Under the pieces are notes generated by a model, which saw nothing but the letters and a program-made list of their open reading frames with translations, did not search any database and was not told the DNA's origin. A program made the translations under genes and the position numbers. A stretch of 64,000 nt of DNA from Alopecurus myosuroides (lineage: Eukaryota > Streptophyta > Magnoliopsida > Poales > Poaceae), in the NCBI GenBank assembly GCA_028641055.1, contig CM054059.1:44900477-44964476 (forward strand), in the 5' to 3' direction. Position 1 is the first letter of the stretch. The number at the start of each line of letters is the position of its first letter. Positions 22,784 to 32,835 of the stretch are shown here, in pieces.

Positions 22784-24213
22784 CCCCATGTTTGGATGTA
22801 TGAAAAATAGCTTGGAATTGCCAATTTGGAATTGTCTAACCAAATTCTATTGTTTGGAGTGGTAAAGGAATTGAGGTGAGAAAACTTGGCCCAATTCCAC
22901 GCTACCCACACGCGCGCCTATCTAGCCCGCGAAACAATTCCGAGCGAACGAGCTCGGAAAGGTTCGGAAAAATCCCCTCGCCGTCCCCCCGCGTACCTGT
23001 TCGCTGGAACGGAGCCGGGCGAAACAGCCTCGCTCCTGGACTCCTCTCGCGCCTCGCTCGCGATTCCTGGAGGCCGCCGGCGCCAGTTAGTCCTCTGCTC
23101 TCTCTGTCCTCTCTCCCATCCGTTCCTCTCTCGTCTACCTCCCACCCGCCCCCTCTCCATTGTTTCTTATTCGTATCCATGGCGGCAGTAGGTCGTTCCC
23201 TGAACCCTAGATGCATAGGGGATTGAGAGCGGAAATAGATGCGTTCAGGCCGGGGAACAATGGCGGGAGTGGAGACATCCCATCCCATGTGGAGCTCGAT
23301 TTTTGTTCTTACGTACGGGAAAGATGGTGCTAGGAAACTCGGGCAGATACCTGTTTTTCTGTTCTTTCTCTGTAACTCCTCAGATGCAATCTAATGAACT
23401 TGAATTGAATATTCCCATTACTTAGATGAGCTCAGGCAGACCGCATGCACCATTTAGATGACACAATGACGAGATAGCACTGCAGCAGTAGATCTTTCCC
23501 CTCTATTTTGTGAATCATAGGCTTGATTGGCATGCCAACAAGTTCTTCATTGATGTAGTTCGTAGAAGTTCTCCTACGATCGTCTAGTACAGCAATCCTA
23601 CATCATGCATAAATGTTCTGTGCCGGCCGCTACTGATCAAGTTACTCTGAATTATTTTGTACAGGTTTACTTGTGACTACACAAGGTGCTAAAATAAGAA
23701 GAATGACAAACCTTCACGCTCTATTGGCAGATATTTTTACCAAATGGAATGATGAGAAGCACATCCTGCCTCGTATCCCTCATGATTGTACCTCACAATA
23801 TTTGCCTTTTCGGACGTTTGTACCTCACAAGCTACAGCTGTCCAGAACATATGTTCGTGCTCCCATTCTGTAATATTTCCATAGAATTTTGTCGTTGTTC
23901 TAATTTTATTCGAAATATTTTAATGATATTTTGTGGGGAAAATATAATAATATATAAACACTCAAACATAAACATACTATTTTCATACATGTAGACACGT
24001 TTATATTGTCCAAACTAAAAAAAGCATCAAATTCCATGGTTTGTACATCCAAACATGAATTGGAATTGGTTGCTGCCGTTTGATTCCAACCTTAAATATC
24101 ATGTGCAGCCAAACAACAGAATTGAAATGGGAGCCCATTTCCTTTCCATCTTGGATTTGGAATTCCCAATCCAATTCAATTCCAAGCAGTTTTTCATGCA
24201 TCCAAACAGGGGG
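22784..24213. mobile_element. PIF/Harbinger-type non-autonomous DNA transposon (1.43 kb)
   Basis: The ends are inverted repeats: CCCCATGTTTGGATGTATGA on the left, and CCCCCTGTTTGGATGCATGA when the right end is read on the minus strand. Similarity continues inward to GCTTGGAATTG. A TAA flanks each side (22781-22783 and 24214-24216), the trinucleotide target site of PIF/Harbinger elements. It sits between pol and the third ORF of the Sirevirus. No transposase motif was found in any frame. The GC-rich part (22910-23230) resembles the start of a plant gene. 23240-24080 is AT-rich DNA without a gene. Confidence 0.85.
22910..23240 (+). other. Gene-start-like GC block inside the PIF/Harbinger element
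   Basis: This stretch has high GC, a CT-rich run (TCTCTCTGTCCTCTCTCCC) and then ATGGCGGCAGTAGG in good start context (about 23179), as in a grass 5' leader with a first codon. The frame after this ATG stops within about 16 codons. It may be a captured host fragment or part of the original element. I do not recognise a protein. Confidence 0.35.
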
Positions 24214-25230
24214 TAAATGTCATCAATTCTTCCAACTTCACTTGAAACCTTGCATATGTACCTTCATTATATGTGTTATTAGGTTTGGATGTAGGCATGG
24301 ACATAGGGGGAGCGTCACTCAACTCATGAGTATACACTCCTCTTATTATGCAAAAATCAATTCATCATTGCATATCTAGTCAATTTGTGACTCACTGTGC
24401 TTAATTGTGAGTAGTACTCTTGGACCCAAGATATATCTTCGCGGTGCCAAAGTACACACTCAAACATGGTGGCTTCGGCCACCGACCTCCTCCTCTTGGA
24501 GTCGTTTTTATTTTTGGCTTTTTCACGAATATCCTATTTCCCCTTGACAACTTGTGTGAGTTCGACTTTTATTTCTTTGCATCTTGCGAACCCCCATCGA
24601 GTAATGTCTCTCGTATGACAGTTACCATCTTCCAACCCAAGCTCCTTTTTCCCAAAACACCATTCCAATCTTAATGCTCTCGTTATTCTGTTCTTGGCGC
24701 GCGAAAAATGGGTCCGGCGGAGGCTCCGGTGAAACCACCGGAGGCTCACCGGAGCCCACCGGTACCTCCGCTGGTGCGAAATTCGCCCAGCGGATCTGTA
24801 CCGCACTGTGCTACATGGACAGGGGGCGGAGGCTCCGGTGAAACCACCGGAGGCTCCGCCAGTTGCGGTTCTGCGGGATAAGATCGAGGGCGAGCGGGGT
24901 CAACAAGATACCAATCTCATTTTCCCCCACTCGCCCTCCCTCTTCTTCCTCCAAACCGCCGCCCCCCCCACGTCTCCGCCGCCAGGAAGGGTGCTCCACC
25001 GCTGGGAGACTCTCCTCCTTGCCTTGGACCACCCCGGGACCTTCTTCCTCCTCACCTTCCACCATGGATGCGGATATGTATGCTCTCTCTCTCTCATCTA
25101 GTTGATGGATGGGGAAGCACTAGGAGCCACATGTTCTTCACATCTAGATGCGTGGATTTAGGTTTTGGAGTAGGAAATCACGAGTACAAAACCTAGAAAC
25201 CTAGATTGTTAGTATTAGGCTTGAATCACT
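24214..25230 (+). other. Sirevirus region between pol and the third ORF
   Basis: There is a purine tract AGGGGGAGCG near 24305. At 24715-24865 a short cluster of the LTR-type palindromes (GGAGGCTCCGGTGAAACCAC) occurs. A GC-rich leader-like stretch with an ATG in good context follows near 25065. A pyrimidine-rich stretch ending in TTTCATAG at 25379 looks like a splice acceptor just before the main body of the third ORF. No domain was seen in the open frames at 24534-25105. Confidence 0.5.
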
Positions 25231-26862
25231 TTGGTTCTTAGGGTGGATTTGTTCATGTGCCCTACCCCTTGTTATTCAACCCTAATGTTCTTCATATCTT
25301 TGTTTCTTGGATTTGTGCGTCACATAAACTTGAGCATTACCTCTTCTTCATGCTTTTCTTGTTATCTCTCTTTCATAGATGCCTCCGGTTGCAATGGCAA
25401 GGGCACTCGCACCAAGAGCATGGCTCGTCGCAAGGCTCCAAGGGTTGATGAAATCGAGGAAACATTGGACCCATCTCAGCCCCAACGCAAGACGAGATTC
25501 CCGGCTCCCGAGAAGACTTTGCCTCACAAGGAAAAATCAGCTTCTCAAATGTCCGAGGGAGTGTTCTTGGCTCAACGTCGCGAGAACCCATACACTATTG
25601 AACGCAACCGCTTGATGCCACAGTTCCGGGGTAAGGATCCTCGATTTCACACCATCTTTCAAAGCCAAATTTATCATGAGATCTTGATGAGGAAATCCAA
25701 GGAGAATGTTGCTCCTCAACATGCTATCAACTTTGGTCATATGGAGAGGAAGCCCGAGTACTTTGGGGAAGCACTGCAGATTGTTGATGCTTTTGGTCTT
25801 GCTCCTATTATGCAAGTCCAACAAGATTATGATGAAGGATTGGTTTGTGAGTTCTTGGCCAAAGCACACCTCGCCAATGAGACAGAGCGTCATCTTATTT
25901 GGATGACCAAGGGACATCAGCTCACTATCAAGTGGTCCGAGGTTGGATTCCTCCTTGGTGGCTACCCGGATCATGGACCCTTTGCCGGTGGCGAGGAGTT
26001 TGACGGTGGATGGTTCCGTGTTCATGCTGCCAATACTCAATCACTCTCCAAGGATCAACTCACTCCTCTGTATCACTGGAAAAAATTTGATGTTGGGTTT
26101 GTCAAAGGTCTCTACCCCACTTATGATATTATGCTCTGCATCTATCGAGAGACCATCAACCTAAAGGCGGGGAACATTGATGAGATCCAAGGCTTCCTCA
26201 AGAATCTCATGCTTCTTACTCATGAGAAGCGGCTTGCCGGTCTGACTCAGAAGCTTGATGTGCTCGACTATCTGTGGAATGAGTTGTGGCATGTTGTCAT
26301 CCAGAGGAAGAATGCTTGCTTTGGGACTTTCATCATGAATATCATCTTGAATGTGTGGGAGAACAAGTTCCCGGATGATCCTCTTGATGATACTAATTGG
26401 ATCCCACACACGGAGAAGAGGATTCTCATCAAGGACCACATCGAGCCTATTGTGCTTCCCACGCCTGCTGCTCGCAAAGGCAAGGCCAAGCCACGGGTCA
26501 TCATTGATGAGGAAGATGAAGAAGAGGAAGTTGGTCCCTCTCGTCCTCCTCCTTCTGACAGTGCCTTCAAATGGATGGCAAGGGCCCTCAAGAAAGTGTT
26601 CAAAGTGAACAAGAAGATTGAGCAGCATCAATGGGAAGTTCATTATGACAAGGAGCTCAAGCACCGCATGAAACACAGGCAGAGCGTCAGTTTCGTCGTG
26701 ATGGTGGGGAATCTGTGGAGTCCCCGGTGCAAGATAGCATCACCAACTGGGACAAGTGGCAAGCCAAGGCTCATCGAGTGGTCTGATGAGGAACCAGGAG
26801 AAGAGGTCACCAGCTCTCACCGCCGTGCCCTCCCTCTGAGCATGGATAACTCCTCCGAGTGA
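25231..26862 (+). CDS. Sirevirus third ORF (env-position, possible plant transposon-protein domain)
   Basis: This 543-codon frame lies between pol and the 3' LTR, where Sireviruses may carry an extra or env-like gene. The first 50 residues are hydrophobic (LMFFISLFLGFV), but a splice-acceptor-like TTTCATAG at about 25379 suggests they may be translated intron. The body likely starts near MARRKAPRVDEIEE (25420). Residues about 150-330 (FGHMERKPEYFGEALQIVDA, LIWMTKGHQLTIKWSEVGFL) resemble the family annotated as putative plant transposon protein, judged from memory. A lysine-rich patch, the acidic run DEEDEEEEVG and a charged helical tail follow. There is no clear transmembrane segment outside the doubtful N terminus, so a true envelope role is not supported. 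It is intact, unlike gag and pol. Confidence 0.6.
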   Translation: MVLRVDLFMCPTPCYSTLMFFISLFLGFVRHINLSITSSSCFSCYLSFIDASGCNGKGTRTKSMARRKAPRVDEIEETLDPSQPQRKTRFPAPEKTLPHKEKSASQMSEGVFLAQRRENPYTIERNRLMPQFRGKDPRFHTIFQSQIYHEILMRKSKENVAPQHAINFGHMERKPEYFGEALQIVDAFGLAPIMQVQQDYDEGLVCEFLAKAHLANETERHLIWMTKGHQLTIKWSEVGFLLGGYPDHGPFAGGEEFDGGWFRVHAANTQSLSKDQLTPLYHWKKFDVGFVKGLYPTYDIMLCIYRETINLKAGNIDEIQGFLKNLMLLTHEKRLAGLTQKLDVLDYLWNELWHVVIQRKNACFGTFIMNIILNVWENKFPDDPLDDTNWIPHTEKRILIKDHIEPIVLPTPAARKGKAKPRVIIDEEDEEEEVGPSRPPPSDSAFKWMARALKKVFKVNKKIEQHQWEVHYDKELKHRMKHRQSVSFVVMVGNLWSPRCKIASPTGTSGKPRLIEWSDEEPGEEVTSSHRRALPLSMDNSSE

Positions 26863-27263
26863 TCATTGGGGCGTTAGCATCGGTCTCCTCCCTCTTTTGG
26901 TATCTTGATGCCAAAGGGGGAGAGATATCTACTTAGGAGCGGGCATTTGCATGGTTTCTCTCTCAAGCGTGTTTTCGATTTGCATCTTTCATCTTGCTTG
27001 AGAGATTTGGTTATTTGGAAACTTCATTTGTTTAATTATTGTGCGTTATGAACCTCGTTATATGCATTATGTGAGCTCGTGAACTTAGTACCTTAACACT
27101 ATCACTTGTTGTGTGCTCACTATTTCATATGTGTTTAGATATCCATATTGTTTAAATTCTCTCAACATGAAGGGAGCATATCTCTAGGGGGAGCTCCGTA
27201 CATGTTGTGTGTTATAATCATGCAAATAGGGATGTTGTCATCAATTACCAAAAAGGGGGAGAA
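26863..27263 (+). other. Sirevirus 3' untranslated region with repeated purine tracts
   Basis: No gene. GGGGGAG tracts occur at about 26916, 27187 and 27255-27262 (AAAAAGGGGGAGA). The last lies against the 3' LTR and is the likely functional PPT. Several copies of the tract are a described Sirevirus trait. Confidence 0.7.
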
Positions 27264-28707
27264 TGAAAGATCATCTTCTGTTTTGATAATTAATGACAAC
27301 ATACCTATTGGACTAATAACTATTTGAGAGTACTTGCAGGTCCTATTTGTAATATATGAAAATGCCTAGGTTCAAATATGGATATCTGTATGGGTTACAA
27401 ATATGTTTCCAACGGAAAGAGCTCGAAGAAACAAAGCTGGGGAGCCATTTTTGCAAGCAGCAGAGGCTCCGGTGAAACCACCGGAACCTCCGCCCCATGC
27501 AATTCCCAGCACATCCAAGCACTGGCCTCCGGTGTAGGTTCCGGTGGAACCTCCACTAAAAACACCTTCGGGTGCATAAGAGCGGAGGCTCCAGTGGAGC
27601 CTCCGGTGTACATCCGGTGGGCGGAGCCTCCGCTGGCTCCACTACCCCACTGTGAGGCTGGCCTCCGGTGTGGCCTCCGCTGAAACCCCCTTCGGGTGCA
27701 TAAGAGCGGAGGCTCCAACGGAGCCTGTGGTGGACCTCCGGTCGGCGGAACCTCCACCAAAGCCACCGGAGCCTCCGCCCTGCAGGATCCAGCGTGAAGA
27801 CAGCGAGCTGCGCGTGTGCGTGTATAAGAAGACCACCGGAGCCTCCGGTGGAAACACCGGAGACTCCGCCCTACAGGATCCAACGTGAAGACAGCGAGCT
27901 GTGCTTGTGCGCGTATAAGAAGACCACCGGAGCCTCCGGTGGAAACACCAGAGCCTCCGGTGCTACGTGGACTACACAACGTCCACGTGGGGGAAGGGGT
28001 ATTTAAAGCCTTCCCCTACCTCATAAATGTCAAGCTTTTCCCATTCTCTCTCCTAGCCATTAATGAAAGCTTCAACCTCCTAGATCTCCCTCTCAAACCA
28101 ACCAAACACTCCAAAACTTTGTGGAGAGCTAGAGGAGACCTAGATCCGTGATTCCACCAAAGGAATTTCAAATCCATCCACCACATCCTAGTAGATCTAG
28201 AATCCTACTTGATGCCTAGAAACCTTAGTAGATCTTGTGCTTGTAGCTTCCACCTTGTTGCAAGAAGCTTCAGATCCGTTGAGAGCCTCCATCCATCTTG
28301 TGGAGTGTCCTCAACCTTGTGTAAAGGTTTGGTCAACGCCTCAAGTCGACCTCATAGTGGAAACGAGAATCTCCCTCACCGGACAAGCTCAAGGAGAATA
28401 AGGTGTGCACAATCGTGCTATTGAGGAGCGATTAGGTGGCTCCCCACCTCTCCAACGTAGACGTACTTCTCTTGAGAAGGAACTACGGGAAACATATCCT
28501 TGTCTTTTTGTTTACACTTGTGGGTTATCTTGTTGCCTTTCGTTTTACTTCTGTTGCGTATCTTATCTTGTATCACTTAGGTTGCTCACCTAGTTGCACA
28601 TCTATAGAACCTTATCTTATCTTGCTTAGACATAATTAAAAGGAAAAGAAGAAAAATTGGTAGTCAACCTATTCACCCCCCCTCTAGTTGACCATAGTGC
28701 ACTTTCA
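27264..28707 (+). repeat. Sirevirus 3' LTR (1444 bp)
   Basis: This matches the 5' LTR at both ends. It is about 86 bp longer, mainly because a unit of about 95 bp containing GAAGACAGCGAGCTG and ACCACCGGAGCCTCC is duplicated at 27790-27970, while another palindrome unit is shorter. The long open frames on both strands here arise from the repeat composition. Confidence 0.95.
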
Positions 28708-28712
28708 GTAAT

Positions 28713-29621
28713 CCCTCCATAACTATGACAAGTTTCATAAGGATAATTGTAATTATAGGCCATGTTATTATATTTTTATAGTAATTATCAAAGACTGGAG
28801 GCATAATATCATCATTAACAAAATGATTTTCAAACACATCATCCACAATATCAACATTTTTACTAGAAAGATATGCATCAAGCATATAATCATCAGTAGA
28901 AAAAGGATTCTCAAACACATCATCCACAAGCTGAGAGCTTTCTATATCATAATTGGAAGGAACATGGATAGTACTAATAGTACACCAATTATTATCATCA
29001 TTTTCAGAATTGGTACCAAAGAGATTTTCAATAGCAAAAGTAGTGTGTTTCTCTCAATCATGATCACTTTCATAAGTAATAGCCGTAGGAACATCATCAA
29101 GTTCAGACTCATCAGTAACAACTATAATAGGGGCAACATGGTTAGGGGGGGATACTGTTACCTCTCTCCTTGTACTCCTCTTATTCTTCTTCTCCTTCCT
29201 CTTCACCCCCTCTTTAGGCAGGAGAGGCTTGAAAGAAAGCTTCTCCACATACCCTGGTTTATTGTCAGAAACAGTAGAAAAAACTTTGGAGGATTCCTCC
29301 TCTTTGTTAATAAGAACAAAACACATATTAGTACTGTCATATTTTTGGTAAAGTCTCATCTTTTATAATATTTTGTATGTAAGTATTTGCGTGGCAATTA
29401 CTAACACGATAAAGATGACAACCATGCAGGACGATATTCATATCAAAAGCCCTCATATCCACCAAAGAAGTTTTTCTTGATAACTCATCAGACCCCAAAA
29501 ATAATGTAAGTTCATCATGCTGATTAGGAGTGATCATTTCATCACAATAGAAACTTGCAGTACTCATTGGATTCGAAAGGCTAGTATTACAACCCGAGCA
29601 ATGGAAATTGAAATGACCCAC
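28713..29621 (-). pseudogene. Element A acidic ORF and zinc-finger-like tail of gag
   Basis: Minus-strand frames in this stretch follow gag. From 29621: GHFNFHCSGCNTSLSNP, a cysteine-histidine segment, then a conserved-looking region (TSLVDMRAFDMNIVLHGCHLY). From 29359: a lysine-rich segment (KEGVKRKEKKNKRS). From 28927: a tandem acidic motif (DDVFENPFSTDD and DDVFENHFVNDD). The reading continues on the far side of the Sirevirus at 15390-15130. Frames change at about 29350 and 29050. I do not recognise the acidic protein. No polymerase genes follow, so the element seems to encode gag plus this product only. Confidence 0.55.
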
Positions 29622-29807
29622 TTCATAGCAAAGTTCACAAATAAAAGGATAAAGGGCACAAACTTTTTCACAAGATTATTTAGAGCCCTCTCCCACATTC
29701 TAGTTTTTTTCATTCTTGTGATGGATACAATATTCTTCTTCAATTTTATTCTTTTCACAAGGTCTAAGTGATCCACAAAAATTAACATGCTTATAAGAAA
29801 TAGTACT

Positions 29808-30927
29808 TTAAGAGGTTTGAGCATGTTTATTGCAATCATTAATAACAATTTCATTTTTCATGCAAGTGCATTTAAAAGGTTCATGATATATGTCCCAATT
29901 TTCTTTAGGAACATTAGTATGAGAAGCAAAGGATCTATACCAACCAACAATCATTTGAGGATCAAGACCATATTTAGCACTAAGCTCTTGAAAATCAGCA
30001 GTTTCAGCGAAATAATTAATGCAATCATACTCATAGTTTATACCTGATTCTTTAGCTTTATCGTTATTCCAATCTTCATTATTGTTTTCAATTGTTTCAA
30101 GAAGATCCCATTTAGCTTCAACCTTCTTACTTGAGAAACAACCCTCTGAACAGGCATCTAGGTAATCCCTGTAATGTCCTGAAAGCCTTGCATAAAAATT
30201 AGTAACAATTATTTCCTCAGGAAGCTCATGGTTAGGACATTTGAGTATTAATGTTTTCAGTCTTCCCCAAGATTTGGCAATGCTTTCTCCATAACGAGGC
30301 CAAATATTATAAATGTAATTCCTATCTAAATATAGTTCATGAGGAGGATAAAATTTAGAGTAAAAGAGAGATTCAAACTCATTACACTCCAAATGATGAG
30401 GATCATCTAGTAGCTCATACCACTCCCGTGATTTCTCCTTAAGTGACAAAGAGAATAGCCTCCTCTTAACTTGGTCCATTGAAATACATGCAAACTTGAA
30501 CAACTCTCATAATTCATGTATAAAGAGTAAAACTAGGATGGACAGTTCCATCTCCAAAATAGCATTCATTCATGACACGTTCAACAATTTTCATAGGTAT
30601 CTTAAAAGGAATACTTTCAGAAGGAGGATTTTAAATATCACACGGATCATTAGATTTATCACATATGGGAGATAAAGTATCATCAGAGCAAATTTTCTCC
30701 TCTAAAGCTGGGAACTAAAAAGATCATTTCTATAAAAACTAGCTTCCCCAAGCTTAGACTTTTCCATAACATTAGAAATAATGGTATCTAAAGAATTAAT
30801 GCTAATAACATTGCTATCACTATTATGCAAACCAAATTCCATAGGTTTTTTAGTTTTCTCTTCAAAAATCATGTCCGAATTTAAGATAAAGATTATAAAG
30901 CTCTCTCATATTTTTGTTGTTTGCCAT
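29808..30927 (-). pseudogene. Gypsy gag, element A (Athila lineage)
   Basis: The ATG at 30927 opens MANNKNMRELYNLYLKFGHD. The N-terminal 140 codons are broken by frame changes (about 30860, 30710, 30620 and 30520), and the rest is open from 30503 to 29808. The open part holds the retrotransposon gag domain: FSLSLKEKSREWYELLDD, LFYSKFYPPHELYLDRNYIY, RYGESIAKSWGRLKTL and ELPEEIIVTNFYARLSGHY. It ends in CTCMKNEIVINDCNKH. Its neighbours are the PBS (31072-31089) upstream and the acidic ORF downstream. Close relatives are the gag fragments at 50728-51407 and, more distantly, 280-1200. Confidence 0.8.
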
Positions 30928-31071
30928 TAAGCCTAAAGATAAAAAAAAGGAACAAGTAAAAATAAGCCTAACTAGTGAAAATAAAAACAAGAAACAAAAA
31001 GATATAATTGCAGAATCTAAAGGAAATAACTTCGAGCACTCACAGAGAATGTGAGTACCTTTTACCTTACC

Positions 31072-31089
31072 TCCCCGGCAACGGCGCCA
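31072..31089 (-). other. Primer binding site, tRNA-Asp, element A
   Basis: The plus strand reads TCCCCGGCAACGGCGCCA, a perfect match to the tRNA-Asp 3' end. It lies 10 bp from the LTR start at 31100. Confidence 0.9.
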
Positions 31090-31099
31090 GAAAAGAGGA

Positions 31100-31905
31100 T
31101 GTCTACGCACGCTTCAATTCTCGTAGACAATGTTGGGCCTCCAAGTGCAGAGGTTTGTAGAACAGCAGCAAGTTTCCCTTAAGTGGATCACCCAAGGTTT
31201 ATCGAACTCAGGGAGGTTGAGGTCAAAGATATCCCTCTCAAGCAACCCAGCAATTACGACACAAGAAATCTCTTGTGTCCCCAACACACCTAATACAATT
31301 GCCAGTTGTATAGGTGCAATAGTTCGGCGAAGAGATAATGAAATACAAGTAATATGGATGGTTATAAGTGATAATAGCAATCTGAAATAAAAATGGCAGC
31401 ACGCAAACATGTAGCAGAACTGAATGTAAACGATGTTTCAATGCATAGAAACAAGGCCTAGGGACCATACCTTCACTAGTGGACACTCTCAACAATAATA
31501 ACACAATTGAATGCATAAATATCATCTCTTCATTATGCTACTCCGAACCACTCTCCGGTAGGATAACAAACACCAATCATTGTGTAGGTCTATAAAAGCA
31601 CTCCTTAGAGTTCGCATTCCCCATCTAGGTAACCCCCATGCTATCACCATGAGACCTAGATGGTTCCAGACAAACACCACAATTTCATAGGGTCATCCAA
31701 CACAAATATATAAATCATTCACACGGTGCACACACTGTCACCTTTACACCGTGATCAACGTGTCTACGGAGATCTCATAACAAAACCACTTGAGTAGCAT
31801 AATAGATGAAGAGTAACATCTACTTATTCAACTAGATTACAAAGATCATGATCACATAAAGATCACACCATAGGCGAGAGAGATGAAACACATAGCTATC
31901 GGTAG
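31100..31905 (-). repeat. Truncated 5' LTR of element A
   Basis: This opens TGTCTACGCACGCTTC and matches the LTR at 51581-52943 for about 805 bp (a few percent different). It stops abruptly at ATCGGTAGAG and passes into Copia coding sequence. About 560 bp of LTR is missing here. Confidence 0.85.
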
Positions 31906-32760
31906 AGATAGATCAAGGCGGCTCATATTAGGAATCAAGATCTATAGAGATAGATCAAGGCGTCTCATTGGATTGAGTCAGAGTACATATCTGGACAAAG
32001 TTTTGAAGAAATTCAAAATGGAAGAGTCTAAGAAGGGATTCTTACCGATGTCCCATGGTATAAAACTTAGCAAGACTCAGTGTCCTTCGACGACTGATGA
32101 GCAAAGTCGGATGAGTGTGATTCCGTATACTTCGGCAATCAGATCCATCATGTATGCCATGAATTGTACTAGGCCAGATGTTTCCTATGCTCTAAGTGTA
32201 ACGAGAAGATACTAGGCTGACCCTGGTGAAGCCCACTGGGCAGCGGTTAAAAACATCCTTAAGTACTTGAGAAGGACGAAGGAAATGTTCCTCGTTTATG
32301 GAGGTGATGAGGAATTCGGTGTAAAGGGTTACACGGATGCGAGTTATCTCACCGACTCAGATGATTCTCGTGCGCAAAATGGATACGTTTTCGTAATGAA
32401 CGGAGGGTCTGTGAGCTGGAAGAGTTCCAAGCAAGATACCGTGTCTGCATCTACAACAGAGGCTGAGTATATTGCTGCCTTGGAGGCTGCAAAGGAAGAT
32501 GTTTGGATCAGGAACCTCCTGATGGATCTTGGTGTGGTTCAGGGCGCGTCCAATCCTTTGGACGTATATTGTGACAACAATGGTGCTATCGCACAAGCCA
32601 AGGAACCTAGACAACACCAGAAGAACAAACATATACTCATGCGTTACCACCTCATTCGCCAGTTTGTCGAACAAGGTGATATCAAGTTATGCAAAGTACA
32701 CACGGATGCAAACATTGCAGGTCCGTTGATAAAGGCGCTACCATAGCCAAAGCATGAGGC
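31906..32760 (+). pseudogene. Truncated Copia RT end and RNase H (first, partial copy)
   Basis: This begins inside reverse transcriptase with a duplicated 20-base unit (GATAGATCAAGGCGGCTCAT, then again from about 31949). It continues through YLDKVLKKFKMEESKK, RPDVSYALSVT and the RNase H motifs YTDASYL, WKSSKQDTVSASTTEAEY and VYCDNNGAIAQAKEP. Stops at 32213-32215 and 32744-32746 are TAG where the second copy (38837-38839 and 39368-39370) has CAG. Only about the last 280 codons are present. Confidence 0.85.
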
Positions 32761-32835
32761 GCACATGAGAGGTATGGGCATTCGATGCCTAGGCATATGA
32801 TGTCAGGATGATTGACTCTAGTGCAAGTGGGAGAC

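Larger units (their letters stand above)
15403..28707 (+). mobile_element. Complete Sirevirus-type Copia retrotransposon (13.3 kb)
   Basis: The element is bounded by LTRs 15403-16760 and 27264-28707 and by the 5-bp target-site duplication GTAAT (15398-15402 and 28708-28712). Order: LTR, tRNA-Met PBS, gag, pol (protease, integrase, reverse transcriptase, RNase H), a third ORF, PPT, LTR. Several traits fit the Sirevirus genus of Copia: a long gag with a single zinc knuckle and coiled coil, LTRs packed with CACCGGA/TCCGGTG palindromes, repeated GGGGGAG purine tracts, and a third ORF between pol and the 3' LTR. A PIF/Harbinger-type element at 22784-24213 separates pol from that region. Gag and pol carry several stops and frameshifts. 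Confidence 0.95.

Noticed and set aside
25231..25400. Signal peptide or transmembrane segment of an envelope protein in the Sirevirus third ORF
   Set aside because: The hydrophobic stretch precedes a strong splice-acceptor-like TTTCATAG and is AT-rich like an intron. The rest of the ORF shows no membrane anchor.
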